A stretch of DNA of 64,000 nucleotides from NCBI GenBank assembly GCA_030867875.1, contig JAOWCC010000045.1:186001-250000 (forward strand), written 5' to 3'. Position numbers and translations under genes: made by a program. This DNA comes from Actinernus sp. WN-2022 (Eukaryota > Cnidaria > Anthozoa > Actiniaria > Actinernidae). The notes under the pieces are model-generated. The model made no database searches, was not told where the DNA came from, and worked only from the letters and a program-made list of their open reading frames with translations. Below are positions 1 through 13,185 of the stretch, piece after piece (position 1 is the first letter of the stretch; each line of letters opens with the position of its first letter).

Positions 1-180
1 GGTCTGGCTAAAATCAATCCAGATTTGAACATTTTTGAAGATGTTGATTTTTTCTTTAATTCTTTCTCCAACTTAGTCCATTCATGTTCTGAAGCTACCA
101 GGAGATTGTTTAACATCATTTTGAAGCATAGTGAGTGTTTTTTAGTTTTTATTAGAAATCCAATATTTTTTTGCCTACCC

Positions 181-360
181 GGTCTGGCTAAAATCAATCC
201 AGATTTGACCATTTTTGAAGATGTTGATATTTTCTTTAATTCTTTCTCCAACTTAGTCCATTCATGTTCTGAAGCTACCAGGAGATTGTTTAACATCATT
301 TTGAAGCATAGTGAGTGTTTTTTAGTTTTTATTAGAAATCCAATATTTTTTTGCCTACCC
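181..360 (+). repeat. Representative standard monomer (180 bp)
   Basis: This copy is a good reference monomer. It has 57 G or C in 180 bases (31.7%). Diagnostic positions are T14 (versus A in the AAAAAC class), C29 (versus A), T42 (GATG versus GAGG), A49 (GATATT versus GATTTT), A118 (CATCAT versus CATCGT) and A130 (CATAG versus CATGG). T-rich runs lie at about 31-35, 137-142, 144-149 and 166-172. There is one CCGG (a single CpG) spanning the monomer boundary; the G118 class gains a second CpG. An AGCT at about 93-96 and an AATATT at about 162-167 recur in most monomers and would give 180-base restriction ladders. The minus strand carries AATAAA once per standard monomer. The 180-bp length is close to a nucleosome repeat, which is suggestive only. 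Confidence 0.95.
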
Positions 361-719
361 GGTCTGGCTAAAATCAATCCAGATTTGACCATTTTTGAAG
401 AGGTTGATATTTTCTTTAATTCTTTCTCCAACTTAGTCCATTCATGTTCTGAAGCTACCAGGAGATTGTTTAACATCATTTTGAAGCATAGTGAGTGTTT
501 TTTAGTTTTTATTAGAAATCCAATATTTTTTGCCTACCCGGTCTGGCTAAAATCAATCCAGATTTGACCATTTTTGAAGATGTTGATATTTTCTTTAATT
601 CTTTCTCCAACTTAGTCCATTCATGTTCTGAAGCTACCAGGAGATTGTTTAACATCATTTTGAAGCATAGTGAGTGTTTTTTAGTTTTTATTAGAAATCC
701 AATATTTTTTTGCCTACCC

Positions 720-899
720 GGTCTGGCTAAAATCAATCCAGATTTGACCATTTTTGAAGATGTTGATATTTTCTTTAATTCTTTCTCCAACTTAGTCCAT
801 TCTCTTTCTGAAGCTACCAGGAGATTGTTTGAGATGGTTTTGAAGCATAGTCAGTGGTTTTTTAGTTTTTGTCAGAAATCCAAGATTTTTTGCCTACCC
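720..899 (+). repeat. Diverged 'LS' monomer class (first of 32 copies)
   Basis: The first 83 bases match the standard monomer, then it diverges: TCT replaces ATG at 84-86, TTTGAGATGG replaces TTTAACATCA, and CAGTGG replaces GAGTG. The tail has GTCAGAAATCCAAG in place of ATTAGAAATCCAAT. The next monomer starts GGCAAAA instead of GGCTAAA. An extra G after CAGTG and one T fewer in the final T-run cancel, so the length stays 180. The diagnostic TCTCTTTCTG begins at 801, 4580, 5300, 11778, 14658, 15378, 16458, 17358, 19338, 20058, 21678, 22398, 23478, 24378, 26358, 27078, 29958, 30678, 31758, 32658, 34098, 36437, 40216, 40936, 51914, 53894, 56958, 57857, 59294, 60194, 61632 and 62531. The spacings of these landmarks reveal the higher-order structure. 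LS copies lack the minus-strand AATAAA and the AATATT site. Confidence 0.93.
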
Positions 900-3800
900 G
901 GTCTGGCAAAAATCAATCCAGATTTGACCATTTTTGAAGATGTTGATATTTTCTTTAATTCTTTCTCCAACTTAGTCCATTCATGTTCTGAAGCTACCAG
1001 GAGATTGTTTAACATCATTTTGAAGCATAGTGAGTGTTTTTTAGTTTTTATTAGAAATCCAATATTTTTTTGCCTACCCGGTCTGGCTAAAATCAATCCA
1101 GATTTGACCATTTTTGAAGATGTTGATTTTTTCTTTAATTCTTTCTCCAACTTAGTCCATTCATGTTCTGAAGCTACCAGGAGATTGTTTAACATCGTTT
1201 TGAAGCATGGTGAGTGTTTTTTAGTTTTTATTAGAAATCCAATATTTTTTTGCCTACCCGGTCTGGCTAAAATCAATCCAGATTTGAACATTTTTGAAGA
1301 TGTTGATTTTTTCTTTAATTCTTTCTCCAACTTAGTCCATTCATGTTCTGAAGCTACCAGGAGATTGTTTAACATCATTTTGAAGCATAGTGAGTGTTTT
1401 TTAGTTTTTATTAGAAATCCAATATTTTTTTGCCTACCCGGTCTGGCTAAAATCAATCCAGATTTGACCATTTTTGAAGATGTTGATATTTTCTTTAATT
1501 CTTTCTCCAACTTAGTCCATTCATGTTCTGAAGCTACCAGGAGATTGTTTAACATCATTTTGAAGCATAGTGAGTGTTTTTTAGTTTTTATTAGAAATCC
1601 AATATTTTTTTGCCTACCCGGTCTGGCTAAAATCAATCCAGATTTGACCATTTTTGAAGATGTTGATATTTTCTTTAATTCTTTCTCCAACTTAGTCCAT
1701 TCATGTTCTGAAGCTACCAGGAGATTGTTTAACATCATTTTGAAGCATAGTGAGTGTTTTTTAGTTTTTATTAGAAATCCAATATTTTTTTGCCTACCCG
1801 GTCTGGCTAAAATCAATCCAGATTTGACCATTTTTGAAGAGGTTGATATTTTCTTTAATTCTTTCTCCAACTTAGTCCATTCATGTTCTGAAGCTACCAG
1901 GAGATTGTTTAACATCATTTTGAAGCATAGTGAGTGTTTTTTAGTTTTTATTAGAAATCCAATATTTTTTTGCCTACCCGGTCTGGCTAAAATCAATCCA
2001 GATTTGACCATTTTTGAAGATGTTGATATTTTCTTTAATTCTTTCTCCAACTTAGTCCATTCATGTTCTGAAGCTACCAGGAGATTGTTTAACATCATTT
2101 TGAAGCATAGTGAGTGTTTTTTAGTTTTTATTAGAAATCCAATATTTTTTTGCCTACCCGGTCTGGCTAAAATCAATCCAGATTTGACCATTTTTGAAGA
2201 TGTTGATTTTTTCTTTAATTCTTTCTCCAACTTAGTCCATTCATGTTCTGAAGCTACCAGGAGATTGTTTAACATCATTTTGAAGCATAGTGAGTGTTTT
2301 TTAGTTTTTATTAGAAATCCAATATTTTTTTGCCTACCCGGTCTGGCTAAAATCAATCCAGATTTGACCATTTTTGAAGATGTTGATTTTTTCTTTAATT
2401 CTTTCTCCAACTTAGTCCATTCATGTTCTGAAGCTACCAGGAGATTGTTTAACATCGTTTTGAAGCATGGTGAGTGTTTTTTAGTTTTTATTAGAAATCC
2501 AATATTTTTTTGCCAACCCGGTCTGGCTAAAATCAATCCAGATTTGAACATTTTTGAAGATGTTGATTTTTTCTTTAATTCTTTCTCCAACTTAGTCCAT
2601 TCATGTTCTGAAGCTACCAGGAGATTGTTTAACATCATTTTGAAGCATAGTGAGTGTTTTTTAGTTTTTATTAGAAATCCAATATTTTTTTGCCTACCCG
2701 GTCTGGCTAAAATCAATCCAGATTTGACCATTTTTGAAGATGTTGATATTTTCTTTAATTCTTTCTCCAACTTAGTCCATTCATGTTCTGAAGCTACCAG
2801 GAGATTGTTTAACATCATTTTGAAGCATAGTGAGTGTTTTTTAGTTTTTATTAGAAATCCAATATTTTTTTGCCTACCCGGTCTGGCTAAAATCAATCCA
2901 GATTTGACCATTTTTGAAGAGGTTGATATTTTCTTTAATTCTTTCTCCAACTTAGTCCATTCATGTTCTGAAGCTACCAGGAGATTGTTTAACATCATTT
3001 TGAAGCATAGTGAGTGTTTTTTAGTTTTTATTAGAAATCCAATATTTTTTGCCTACCCGGTCTGGCTAAAATCAATCCAGATTTGACCATTTTTGAAGAT
3101 GTTGATATTTTCTTTAATTCTTTCTCCAACTTAGTCCATTCATGTTCTGAAGCTACCAGGAGATTGTTTAACATCATTTTGAAGCATAGTGAGTGTTTTT
3201 TAGTTTTTATTAGAAATCCAATATTTTTTTGCCTACCCGGTCTGGCTAAAATCAATCCAGATTTGACCATTTTTGAAGAGGTTGATATTTTCTTTAATTC
3301 TTTCTCCAACTTAGTCCATTCATGTTCTGAAGCTACCAGGAGATTGTTTAACATCGTTTTGAAGCATAGTGAGTGTTTTTTAGTTTTTATTAGAAATCCA
3401 ATATTTTATTGCCTACCCGGTCTGGCTAAAAACAATCCAGATTTGACCATTTTTGAAGATGTTGATTTTTTCTTTAATTCTTTCTCCAACTTAGTCCATT
3501 CATGTTCTGAAGCTACCAGGAGATTGTTTAACATCATTTTGAAGCATAGTGAGTGTTTTTTAGTTTTTATTAGAAATCCAATTTTTTTTTGCCTACCCGG
3601 TCTGGCTAAAATCAATCCAGATTTGAACATTTTTGAAGATGTTGATTTTTTCTTTAATTCTTTCTCCAACTTAGTCCATTCATGTTCTGAAGCTACCAGG
3701 AGATTGTTTAACATCATTTTGAAGCATAGTGAGTGTTTTTTAGTTTTTATTAGAAATCCAATATTTTTTTGCCTACCCGGTCTGGCTAAAATCAATCCAG

Positions 3801-6800
3801 ATTTGACCATTTTTGAAGAGGTTGATTTTTTCTTTAATTCTTTCTCCAACTTAGTCCATTCATGTTCTGAAGCTACCAGGAGATTGTTTAACATCGTTTT
3901 GAAGCATGGTGAGTGTTTTTTAGTTTTTATTAGAAATCCAATATTTTTTTGCCTACCCGGTCTGGCTAAAAACAATGCAGATTTGACCATTTTTGAAGAT
4001 GTTGATTTTTTCTTTAATTCTTTCTCCAACTTAGTCCATTCATGTTCTGAAGCTACCAGGAGATTGTTTAACATCGTTTTGAAGCATGGTGAGTGTTTTT
4101 TAGTTTTTATTAGAAATCCAATATTTTTTTGCCTACCCGGTCTGGCTAAAAACAATCCAGATTTGACCATTTTTGAAGATGTTGATTTTTTCTTTAATTC
4201 TTTCTCCAACTTAGTCCATTCATGTTCTGAAGCTACCAGGAGATTGTTTAACATCGTTTTGAAGCATGGTGAGTGTTTTTTAGTTTTTATTAGAAATCCA
4301 ATATTTTTTTGCCTACCCGGTCTGGCTAAAATCAATCCAGATTTGAACATTTTTGAAGATGTTGATTTTTTCTTTAATTCTTTCTCCAACTTAGTCCATT
4401 CATGTTCTGAAGCTACCAGGAGATTGTTTAACATCGTTTTGAAGCATGGTGAGTGTTTTTTAGTTTTTATTAGAAATCCAATATTTTTTTGCCTACCCGG
4501 TCTGGCTAAAAACAATCCAGATTTGACCATTTTTGAAGATGTTGATTTTTTCTTTAATTCTTTCTCCAACTTAGTCCATTCTCTTTCTGAAGCTACCAGG
4601 AGATTGTTTGAGATGGTTTTGAAGCATAGTCAGTGGTTTTTTAGTTTTTGTCAGAAATCCAAGATTTTTTGCCTACCCGGTCTGGCAAAAATCAATCCAG
4701 ATTTGACCATTTTTGAAGATGTTGATATTTTCTTTAATTCTTTCTCCAACTTAGTCCATTCATGTTCTGAAGCTACCAGGAGATTGTTTAACATCATTTT
4801 GAAGCATAGTGAGTGTTTTTTAGTTTTTATTAGAAATCCAATATTTTTTTGCCTACCCGGTCTGGCTAAAATCAATCCAGATTTGACCATTTTTGAAGAT
4901 GTTGATATTTTCTTTAATTCTTTCTCCAACTTAGTCCATTCATGTTCTGAAGCTACCAGGAGATTGTTTAACATCGTTTTGAAGCATGGTGAGTGTTTTT
5001 TAGTTTTTATTAGAAATCCAATATTTTTTTGCCTACCCGGTCTGGCTAAAAACAATCCAGATTTGACCATTTTTGAAGATGTTGATTTTTTCTTTAATTC
5101 TTTCTCCAACTTAGTCCATTCATGTTCTGAAGCTACCAGGAGATTGTTTAACATCGTTTTGAAGCATGGTGAGTGTTTTTTAGTTTTTATTAGAAATCCA
5201 ATATTTTTTTGCCTACCCGGTCTGGCTAAAATCAATCCAGATTTGACCATTTTTGAAGATGTTGATATTTTCTTTAATTCTTTCTCCAACTTAGTCCATT
5301 CTCTTTCTGAAGCTACCAGGAGATTGTTTGAGATGGTTTTGAAGCATAGTCAGTGGTTTTTTAGTTTTTGTCAGAAATCCAAGATTTTTTGCCTACCCGG
5401 TCTGGCAAAAATCAATCCAGATTTGACCATTTTTGAAGATGTTGATATTTTCTTTAATTCTTTCTCCAACTTAGTCCATTCATGTTCTGAAGCTACCAGG
5501 AGATTGTTTAACATCATTTTGAAGCATAGTGAGTGTTTTTTAGTTTTTATTAGAAATCCAATATTTTTTTGCCTACCCGGTCTGGCTAAAATCAATCCAG
5601 ATTTGACCATTTTTGAAGATGTTGATTTTTTCTTTAATTCTTTCTCCAACTTAGTCCATTCATGTTCTGAAGCTACCAGGAGATTGTTTAACATCGTTTT
5701 GAAGCATGGTGAGTGTTTTTTAGTTTTTATTAGAAATCCAATATTTTTTTGCCTACCCGGTCTGGCTAAAATCAATCCAGATTTGAACATTTTTGAAGAT
5801 GTTGATTTTTTCTTTAATTCTTTCTCCAACTTAGTCCATTCATGTTCTGAAGCTACCAGGAGATTGTTTAACATCATTTTGAAGCATAGTGAGTGTTTTT
5901 TAGTTTTTATTAGAAATCCAATATTTTTTTGCCTACCCGGTCTGGCTAAAATCAATCCAGATTTGACCATTTTTGAAGATGTTGATATTTTCTTTAATTC
6001 TTTCTCCAACTTAGTCCATTCATGTTCTGAAGCTACCAGGAGATTGTTTAACATCATTTTGAAGCATAGTGAGTGTTTTTTAGTTTTTATTAGAAATCCA
6101 ATATTTTTTTGCCTACCCGGTCTGGCTAAAATCAATCCAGATTTGACCATTTTTGAAGAGGTTGATATTTTCTTTAATTCTTTCTCCAACTTAGTCCATT
6201 CATGTTCTGAAGCTACCAGGAGATTGTTTAACATCATTTTGAAGCATAGTGAGTGTTTTTTAGTTTTTATTAGAAATCCAATATTTTTTGCCTACCCGGT
6301 CTGGCTAAAATCAATCCAGATTTGACCATTTTTGAAGATGTTGATATTTTCTTTAATTCTTTCTCCAACTTAGTCCATTCATGTTCTGAAGCTACCAGGA
6401 GATTGTTTAACATCATTTTGAAGCATAGTGAGTGTTTTTTAGTTTTTATTAGAAATCCAATATTTTTTGCCTACCCGGTCTGGCTAAAATCAATCCAGAT
6501 TTGACCATTTTTGAAGATGTTGATTTTTTCTTTAATTCTTTCTCCAACTTAGTCCATTCATGTTCTGAAGCTACCAGGAGATTGTTTAACATCGTTTTGA
6601 AGCATGGTGAGTGTTTTTTAGTTTTTATTAGAAATCCAATATTTTTTTGCCAACCCGGTCTGGCTAAAATCAATCCAGATTTGAACATTTTTGAAGATGT
6701 TGATTTTTTCTTTAATTCTTTCTCCAACTTAGTCCATTCATGTTCTGAAGCTACCAGGAGATTGTTTAACATCATTTTGAAGCATAGTGAGTGTTTTTTA

Positions 6801-7904
6801 GTTTTTATTAGAAATCCAATATTTTTTTGCCTACCCGGTCTGGCTAAAATCAATCCAGATTTGACCATTTTTGAAGATGTTGATATTTTCTTTAATTCTT
6901 TCTCCAACTTAGTCCATTCATGTTCTGAAGCTACCAGGAGATTGTTTAACATCATTTTGAAGCATAGTGAGTGTTTTTTAGTTTTTATTAGAAATCCAAT
7001 ATTTTTTTGCCTACCCGGTCTGGCTAAAATCAATCCAGATTTGACCATTTTTGAAGAGGTTGATATTTTCTTTAATTCTTTCTCCAACTTAGTCCATTCA
7101 TGTTCTGAAGCTACCAGGAGATTGTTTAACATCATTTTGAAGCATAGTGAGTGTTTTTTAGTTTTTATTAGAAATCCAATATTTTTTGCCTACCCGGTCT
7201 GGCTAAAATCAATCCAGATTTGACCATTTTTGAAGATGTTGATATTTTCTTTAATTCTTTCTCCAACTTAGTCCATTCATGTTCTGAAGCTACCAGGAGA
7301 TTGTTTAACATCATTTTGAAGCATAGTGAGTGTTTTTTAGTTTTTATTAGAAATCCAATATTTTTTTGCCTACCCGGTCTGGCTAAAATCAATCCAGATT
7401 TGACCATTTTTGAAGAGGTTGATATTTTCTTTAATTCTTTCTCCAACTTAGTCCATTCATGTTCTGAAGCTACCAGGAGATTGTTTAACATCATTTTGAA
7501 GCATAGTGAGTGTTTTTTAGTTTTTATTAGAAATCCAATATTTTTTTGCCTACCCGGTCTGGCTAAAATCAATCCAGATTTGACCATTTTTGAAGATGTT
7601 GATATTTTCTTTAATTCTTTCTCCAACTTAGTCCATTCATGTTCTGAAGCTACCAGGAGATTGTTTAACATCATTTTGAAGCATAGTGAGTGTTTTTTAG
7701 TTTTTATTAGAAATCCAATATTTTTTTGCCTACCCGGTCTGGCTAAAATCAATCCAGATTTGACCATTTTTGAAGATGTTGATTTTTTCTTTAATTCTTT
7801 CTCCAACTTAGTCCATTCATGTTCTGAAGCTACCAGGAGATTGTTTAACATCATTTTGAAGCATAGTGAGTGTTTTTTAGTTTTTATTAGAAATCCAATA
7901 TTTT

Positions 7905-10900
7905 TTTGCCCCGGTCTGGCTAAAATCAATCCAGATTTGACCATTTTTGAAGAGGTTGATTTTTTCTTTAATTCTTTCTCCAACTTAGGTCCATTCATGT
8001 TCTGAAGCTACCAGGAGATTGTTTAACATCGTTTTGAAGCATGGTGAGTGTTTTTTAGTTTTTATTAGAAATCCAATATTTTTTTTGCCTACCCGGTCTG
8101 GCTAAAAACAATCCAGATTTGACCATTTTTGAGAGGTTGATTTTTTCTTTAATTCTTTCTCCAACTTAGTCCATTCATGTTCTGAAGCTACCAGGAGATT
8201 GTTTAACATCGTTTTGAAGCATGGTGAGTGTTTTTTAGTTTTTATTAGAAATCCAATATTTTTTTGCCTACCCGGTCTGGCTAAAATCAATCCAGATTTG
8301 ACCATTTTTGAAGATGTTGATTTTTTCTTTAATTCTTTCTCCAACTTAGTCCATTCATGTTCTGAAGCTACCAGGAGATTGTTTAACATCGTTTTGAAGC
8401 ATGGTGAGTGTTTTTTTAGGTTTTTATTTAGAAATCCAATATTTTTTTGCCTACCCGGTCTGGCTAAAATCAATCCAGATTTGAACATTTTTGAAGATGT
8501 TGATTTTTTCTTTAATTCTTTCTCCAACTTAGTCCATTCATGTTCTGAAGCTACCAGGAGATTGTTTAACATCGTTTTGAAGCATGGTGAGTGTTTTTTA
8601 GTTTTTTATTAGAAATCCAATATTTTTTTGCCTACCCGGTCTGGCTAAAATCAATCCAGATTTGACCATTTTGAAGATGTTGATTTTTTCTTTAATTCTT
8701 TCTCCAACTTAGTCCATTCATGTTCTGAAGCTACCAGGAGATTGTTTAACATCGTTTTGAAGCATGGTGAGTGTTTTTTTAGTTTTTATTAGAAATCCAA
8801 TATTTTTTTGCCTACCCGGTCTGGCTAAAATCAATCCAGATTTGAACATTTTTGAAGATGTTGATTTTTTCTTTAATTCTTTCTCCAACTTAGTCCATTT
8901 CATGTTCTGAAGCTACCAGGAGATTGTTTAACATCGTTTTGAAGCATGGTGAGTGTTTTTTAGTTTTTATTAGAAATCCAATATTTTTTGCCTACCCGGT
9001 CTGGCTAAAATCAATCCAGATTTGACCATTTTTGAAGAGGTTGTTTTTTCTTTAATTCTTTCTCCAACTTAGTCCATTCATGTTCTGAAGCTACCAGGAG
9101 ATTGTTTAACATCGTTTTGAAGCATGGTGAGTGTTTTTTAGTTTTTATTAGAAATCCAATATTTTTTTGCCTACCCGGTCTGGCTAAAAACAATCCAGAT
9201 TTGACCATTTTTGAAGATGTTGATTTTTTCTTTAATTCTTTCTCCAACTTAGTCCATTCATGTTCTGAAGCTACCAGGAGATTGTTTAACATCGTTTTGA
9301 AGCATGGTGAGTGTTTTTTAGTTTTTATTAGAAATCCAATATTTTTTTGCCTACCCGGTCTGGCTAAAATCAATCCAGATTTGACCATTTTTGAAGATGT
9401 TGATTTTTTCTTTAATTCTTTCTCCAACTTAGTCCATTCATGTTCTGAAGCTACCAGGAGATTGTTTAACATCGTTTTGAAGCATGGTGAGTGTTTTTTT
9501 AGTTTTTATTAGAAATCCAATATTTTTTTGCCTACCCGGTCTGGCTAAAATCAATCCAGATTTGAACATTTTTGAAGATGTTGATTTTTTCTTTAATTCT
9601 TTCTCCAACTTAGTCCATTCATGTTCTGAAGCTACCAGGAGATTGTTTAACATCATTTTGAAGCATAGTGAGTGTTTTTTAGTTTTTATTAGAAATCCAA
9701 TATTTTTTTGCCTACCCGTTCTGGCTAAAATCAATCCAGATTTGACCATTTTTGAAGAGGTTGTTTTTTCTTTAATTCTTTCTCCAACTTAGTCCATTCA
9801 TGTTCTGAAGCTACCAGGAGATTGTTTAACATCGTTTTGAAGCATGGTGAGTGTTTTTTAGTTTTATTAGAAATCCAATATTTTTTTGCCTACCCGGTCT
9901 GGCTAAAATCAATCCAGATTTGAACATTTTTGAAGATGTTGATTTTTTCTTTAATTCTTTCTCCAACTTAGTCCATTCATGTTCTGAAGCTACCAGGAGA
10001 TTGTTTAACATCATTTTGAAGCATAGTGAGTGTTTTTTAGTTTTTATTAGAAATCCAATATTTTTTTGCCTACCCGGTCTGGCTAAAATCAATCCAGATT
10101 TGACCATTTTTGAAGAGGTTGATTTTTTCTTTAATTCTTTCTCCAACTTAGTCCATTCATGTTCTGAAGCTACCAGGAGATTGTTTAACATCGTTTTGAA
10201 GCATGGTGAGTGTTTTTTAGTTTTTATTAGAAATCCAATATTTTTTTGCCTACCCGGTCTGGCTAAAAACAATCCAGATTTGACCATTTTTGAAGAGGTT
10301 GATTTTTTTCTTTAATTCTTTCTCCAACTTAGTCCATTCATGTTCTGAAGCTACCAGGAGATTGTTTAACATCGTTTTGAAGCATGGTGAGTGTTTTTTA
10401 GTTTTTATTAGAAATCCAATATTTTTTTGCCTACCCGGTCTGGCTAAAATCAATCCAGATTTGACCATTTTTGAAGATGTTGATTTTTTCTTTAATTCTT
10501 TCTCCAACTTAGTCCATTCATGTTCTGAAGCTACCAGGAGATTGTTTAACATCGTTTTGAAGCATGGTGAGTGTTTTTTTAGTTTTTATTAGAAATCCAA
10601 TATTTTTTTGCCTACCCGGTCTGGCTAAAATCAATCCAGATTTGAACATTTTTGAAGATGTTGATTTTTTCTTTAATTCTTTCTCCAACTTAGTCCATTC
10701 ATGTTCTGAAGCTACCAGGAGATTGTTTAACATCATTTTGAAGCATATTGAGTGTTTTTTAGTTTTTATTAGAAATCCAATATTTTTTTGCCTACCCGGT
10801 CTGGCTAAAATCAATCCAGATTTGACCATTTTTGAAGAGGTTGTTTTTTCTTTAATTCTTTCTCCAACTTAGTCCATTCATGTTCTGAAGCTACCAGGAG

Positions 10901-11650
10901 ATTGTTTAACATCGTTTTGAAGCATGGTGAGTGTTTTTTAGTTTTTATTAGAAATCCAATATTTTTTTGCCTACCCGGTCTGGCTAAAATCAATCCAGAT
11001 TTGACATTTTTGAAGAGGTTTGTTTTTTTCTTTAATTCTTTCTCCAACTTAGTCCATTCATGTTCTGAAGCTACCAGGAGATTGTTTAACATCGTTTTGA
11101 AGCATGGTGAGTGTTTTTTAGTTTTTATTAGAAATCCAATATTTTTTTGCCTACCCGGTCTGGCTAAAATCAATCCAGATTTGACCATTTTTGAAGATGT
11201 TGATTTTTTCTTTAATTCTTTCTCCAACTTAGTCCATTCATGTTCTGAAGCTACCAGGAGATTGTTTAACATCGTTTTGAAGCATGGTGAGTGTTTTTTA
11301 GTTTTTATTAGAAATCCAATATTTTTTTGCCTACCCGGTCTGGCTAAAATCAATCCAGATTTGAACATTTTTGAAGATGTTGATTTTTTCTTTAATTCTT
11401 TCTCCAACTTAGTCCATTCATGTTCTGAAAGCTACCAGGAGATTGTTTAACATCATTTTGAAGCATGGTGAGTGTTTTTTAGTTTTTATTAGAAATCCAA
11501 TATTTTTTTGCCTACCCGGTCTGGCTAAAATCAATCCAGATTTGACCATTTTTGAAGAGGTTGATTTTTTCTTTAATTCTTTCTCCAACTTAGTCCATTC
11601 ATGTTCTGAAGCTACAGGAGATTGTTTAACATCGTTTTGAAGCATGGTGA
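7905..11650 (+). other. Cluster of private single-base indels inside the array
   Basis: This 3.7 kb carries many changes absent from its paralogue at 43.5-46.8 kb: a 3-base loss at about 7,911 (GCCCCGG for GCCTACCCGG); added bases near 7,989, 8,086, 8,411-8,430, 8,608, 8,899, 10,303 and 11,429; lost bases near 8,131, 8,670, 8,985, 9,866, 11,005 and 11,615; and substitutions near 9,718 and 10,747. Most fall in or next to homopolymer runs. The neighbouring 24.5 kb (11,650-36,160) has none. Two explanations fit: residual sequencing or consensus error in a poorly supported part of the assembly, or real decay in a part of the array not being homogenised. The bias toward homopolymers favours error. 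Confidence 0.75.
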
Positions 11651-13185
11651 GTGTTTTTTAGTTTTTATTAGAAATCCAATATTTTTTTGCCTACCCGGTC
11701 TGGCTAAAAACAATCCAGATTTGACCATTTTTGAAGATGTTGATATTTTCTTTAATTCTTTCTCCAACTTAGTCCATTCTCTTTCTGAAGCTACCAGGAG
11801 ATTGTTTGAGATGGTTTTGAAGCATAGTCAGTGGTTTTTTAGTTTTTGTCAGAAATCCAAGATTTTTTGCCTACCCGGTCTGGCAAAAATCAATCCAGAT
11901 TTGACCATTTTTGAAGATGTTGATATTTTCTTTAATTCTTTCTCCAACTTAGTCCATTCATGTTCTGAAGCTACCAGGAGATTGTTTAACATCATTTTGA
12001 AGCATAGTGAGTGTTTTTTAGTTTTTATTAGAAATCCAATATTTTTTTGCCTACCCGGTCTGGCTAAAATCAATCCAGATTTGACCATTTTTGAAGATGT
12101 TGATTTTTTCTTTAATTCTTTCTCCAACTTAGTCCATTCATGTTCTGAAGCTACCAGGAGATTGTTTAACATCGTTTTGAAGCATGGTGAGTGTTTTTTA
12201 GTTTTTATTAGAAATCCAATATTTTTTTGCCTACCCGGTCTGGCTAAAATCAATCCAGATTTGAACATTTTTGAAGATGTTGATTTTTTCTTTAATTCTT
12301 TCTCCAACTTAGTCCATTCATGTTCTGAAGCTACCAGGAGATTGTTTAACATCATTTTGAAGCATAGTGAGTGTTTTTTAGTTTTTATTAGAAATCCAAT
12401 ATTTTTTTGCCTACCCGGTCTGGCTAAAATCAATCCAGATTTGACCATTTTTGAAGAGGTTGATTTTTTCTTTAATTCTTTCTCCAACTTAGTCCATTCA
12501 TGTTCTGAAGCTACCAGGAGATTGTTTAACATCGTTTTGAAGCATGGTGAGTGTTTTTTAGTTTTTATTAGAAATCCAATATTTTTTTGCCTACCCGGTC
12601 TGGCTAAAAACAATCCAGATTTGACCATTTTTGAAGATGTTGATTTTTTCTTTAATTCTTTCTCCAACTTAGTCCATTCATGTTCTGAAGCTACCAGGAG
12701 ATTGTTTAACATCATTTTGAAGCATAGTGAGTGTTTTTTAGTTTTTATTAGAAATCCAATATTTTTTTGCCTACCCGGTCTGGCTAAAATCAATCCAGAT
12801 TTGAACATTTTTGAAGATGTTGATTTTTTCTTTAATTCTTTCTCCAACTTAGTCCATTCATGTTCTGAAGCTACCAGGAGATTGTTTAACATCGTTTTGA
12901 AGCATAGTGAGTGTTTTTTAGTTTTTATTAGAAATCCAATATTTTTTTGCCTACCCGGTCTGGCTAAAAACAATCCAGATTTGACCATTTTTGAAGATGT
13001 TGATTTTTTCTTTAATTCTTTCTCCAACTTAGTCCATTCATGTTCTGAAGCTACCAGGAGATTGTTTAACATCGTTTTGAAGCATAGTGAGTGTTTTTTA
13101 GTTTTTATTAGAAATCCAATATTTTTTTGCCTACCCGGTCTGGCTAAAATCAATCCAGATTTGAACATTTTTGAAGATGTTGATT
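11170..13185 (+). repeat. Entry to the higher-order-repeat zone
   Basis: About 11 monomers between the end of the X1-X2 correspondence and the start of the first 7,020-bp unit. It contains the LS monomer at 11,778. It corresponds to 53,287-55,620 at an offset of about 42,116-42,120 bases (234 monomers), with one additional monomer in that copy near 54,721. The A14/T14, A29 and G118 with A130 combinations alternate in the same order in both. The first 480 bases share the indel noise of the preceding cluster; after about 11,650 the sequence is clean. Confidence 0.75.

Larger units (their letters stand above)
1..11169 (+). repeat. Block X1, paralogous to 35,637-46,806
   Basis: About 62 monomers whose class order matches block X2 one for one at an offset of 35,636-35,640 bases (198 monomers). 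Shared rare markers include the LS monomers at 801, 4580 and 5300, single-T deletions near 531, 3,050, 6,285, 6,465 and 7,185, the CCAACCC variant near 2,512 and 6,650, TTTATTGCC near 3,407, the long-T variant near 3,582 and AATGCAG near 3,973. From 1 to about 7,900 I found only two differences, both one-base gains in X2 (near 41,711 and 43,222). Correspondence ends at base 11,170, where position 14 is T here and A in X2. The left limit is the window edge, so the block may extend further left. The part from about 3.3 to 6.5 kb also matches 25.1-28.6 kb with one monomer fewer. Confidence 0.88.

Noticed and set aside
872..2998. Antisense Lys-rich repeat protein (also in many other pieces between LS monomers)
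   Set aside because: Every LS monomer breaks the frame, most diagnostic changes are nonsynonymous, and pieces start at whatever ATG is nearest. Best explained as a stop-free frame in a 180-bp repeat.
8400..8430. Distinct monomer subclass with several added bases
   Set aside because: Apart from an added T also seen near 44,051, the extra G and T are unique to this copy and sit in the indel-dense island, so they look like private noise.
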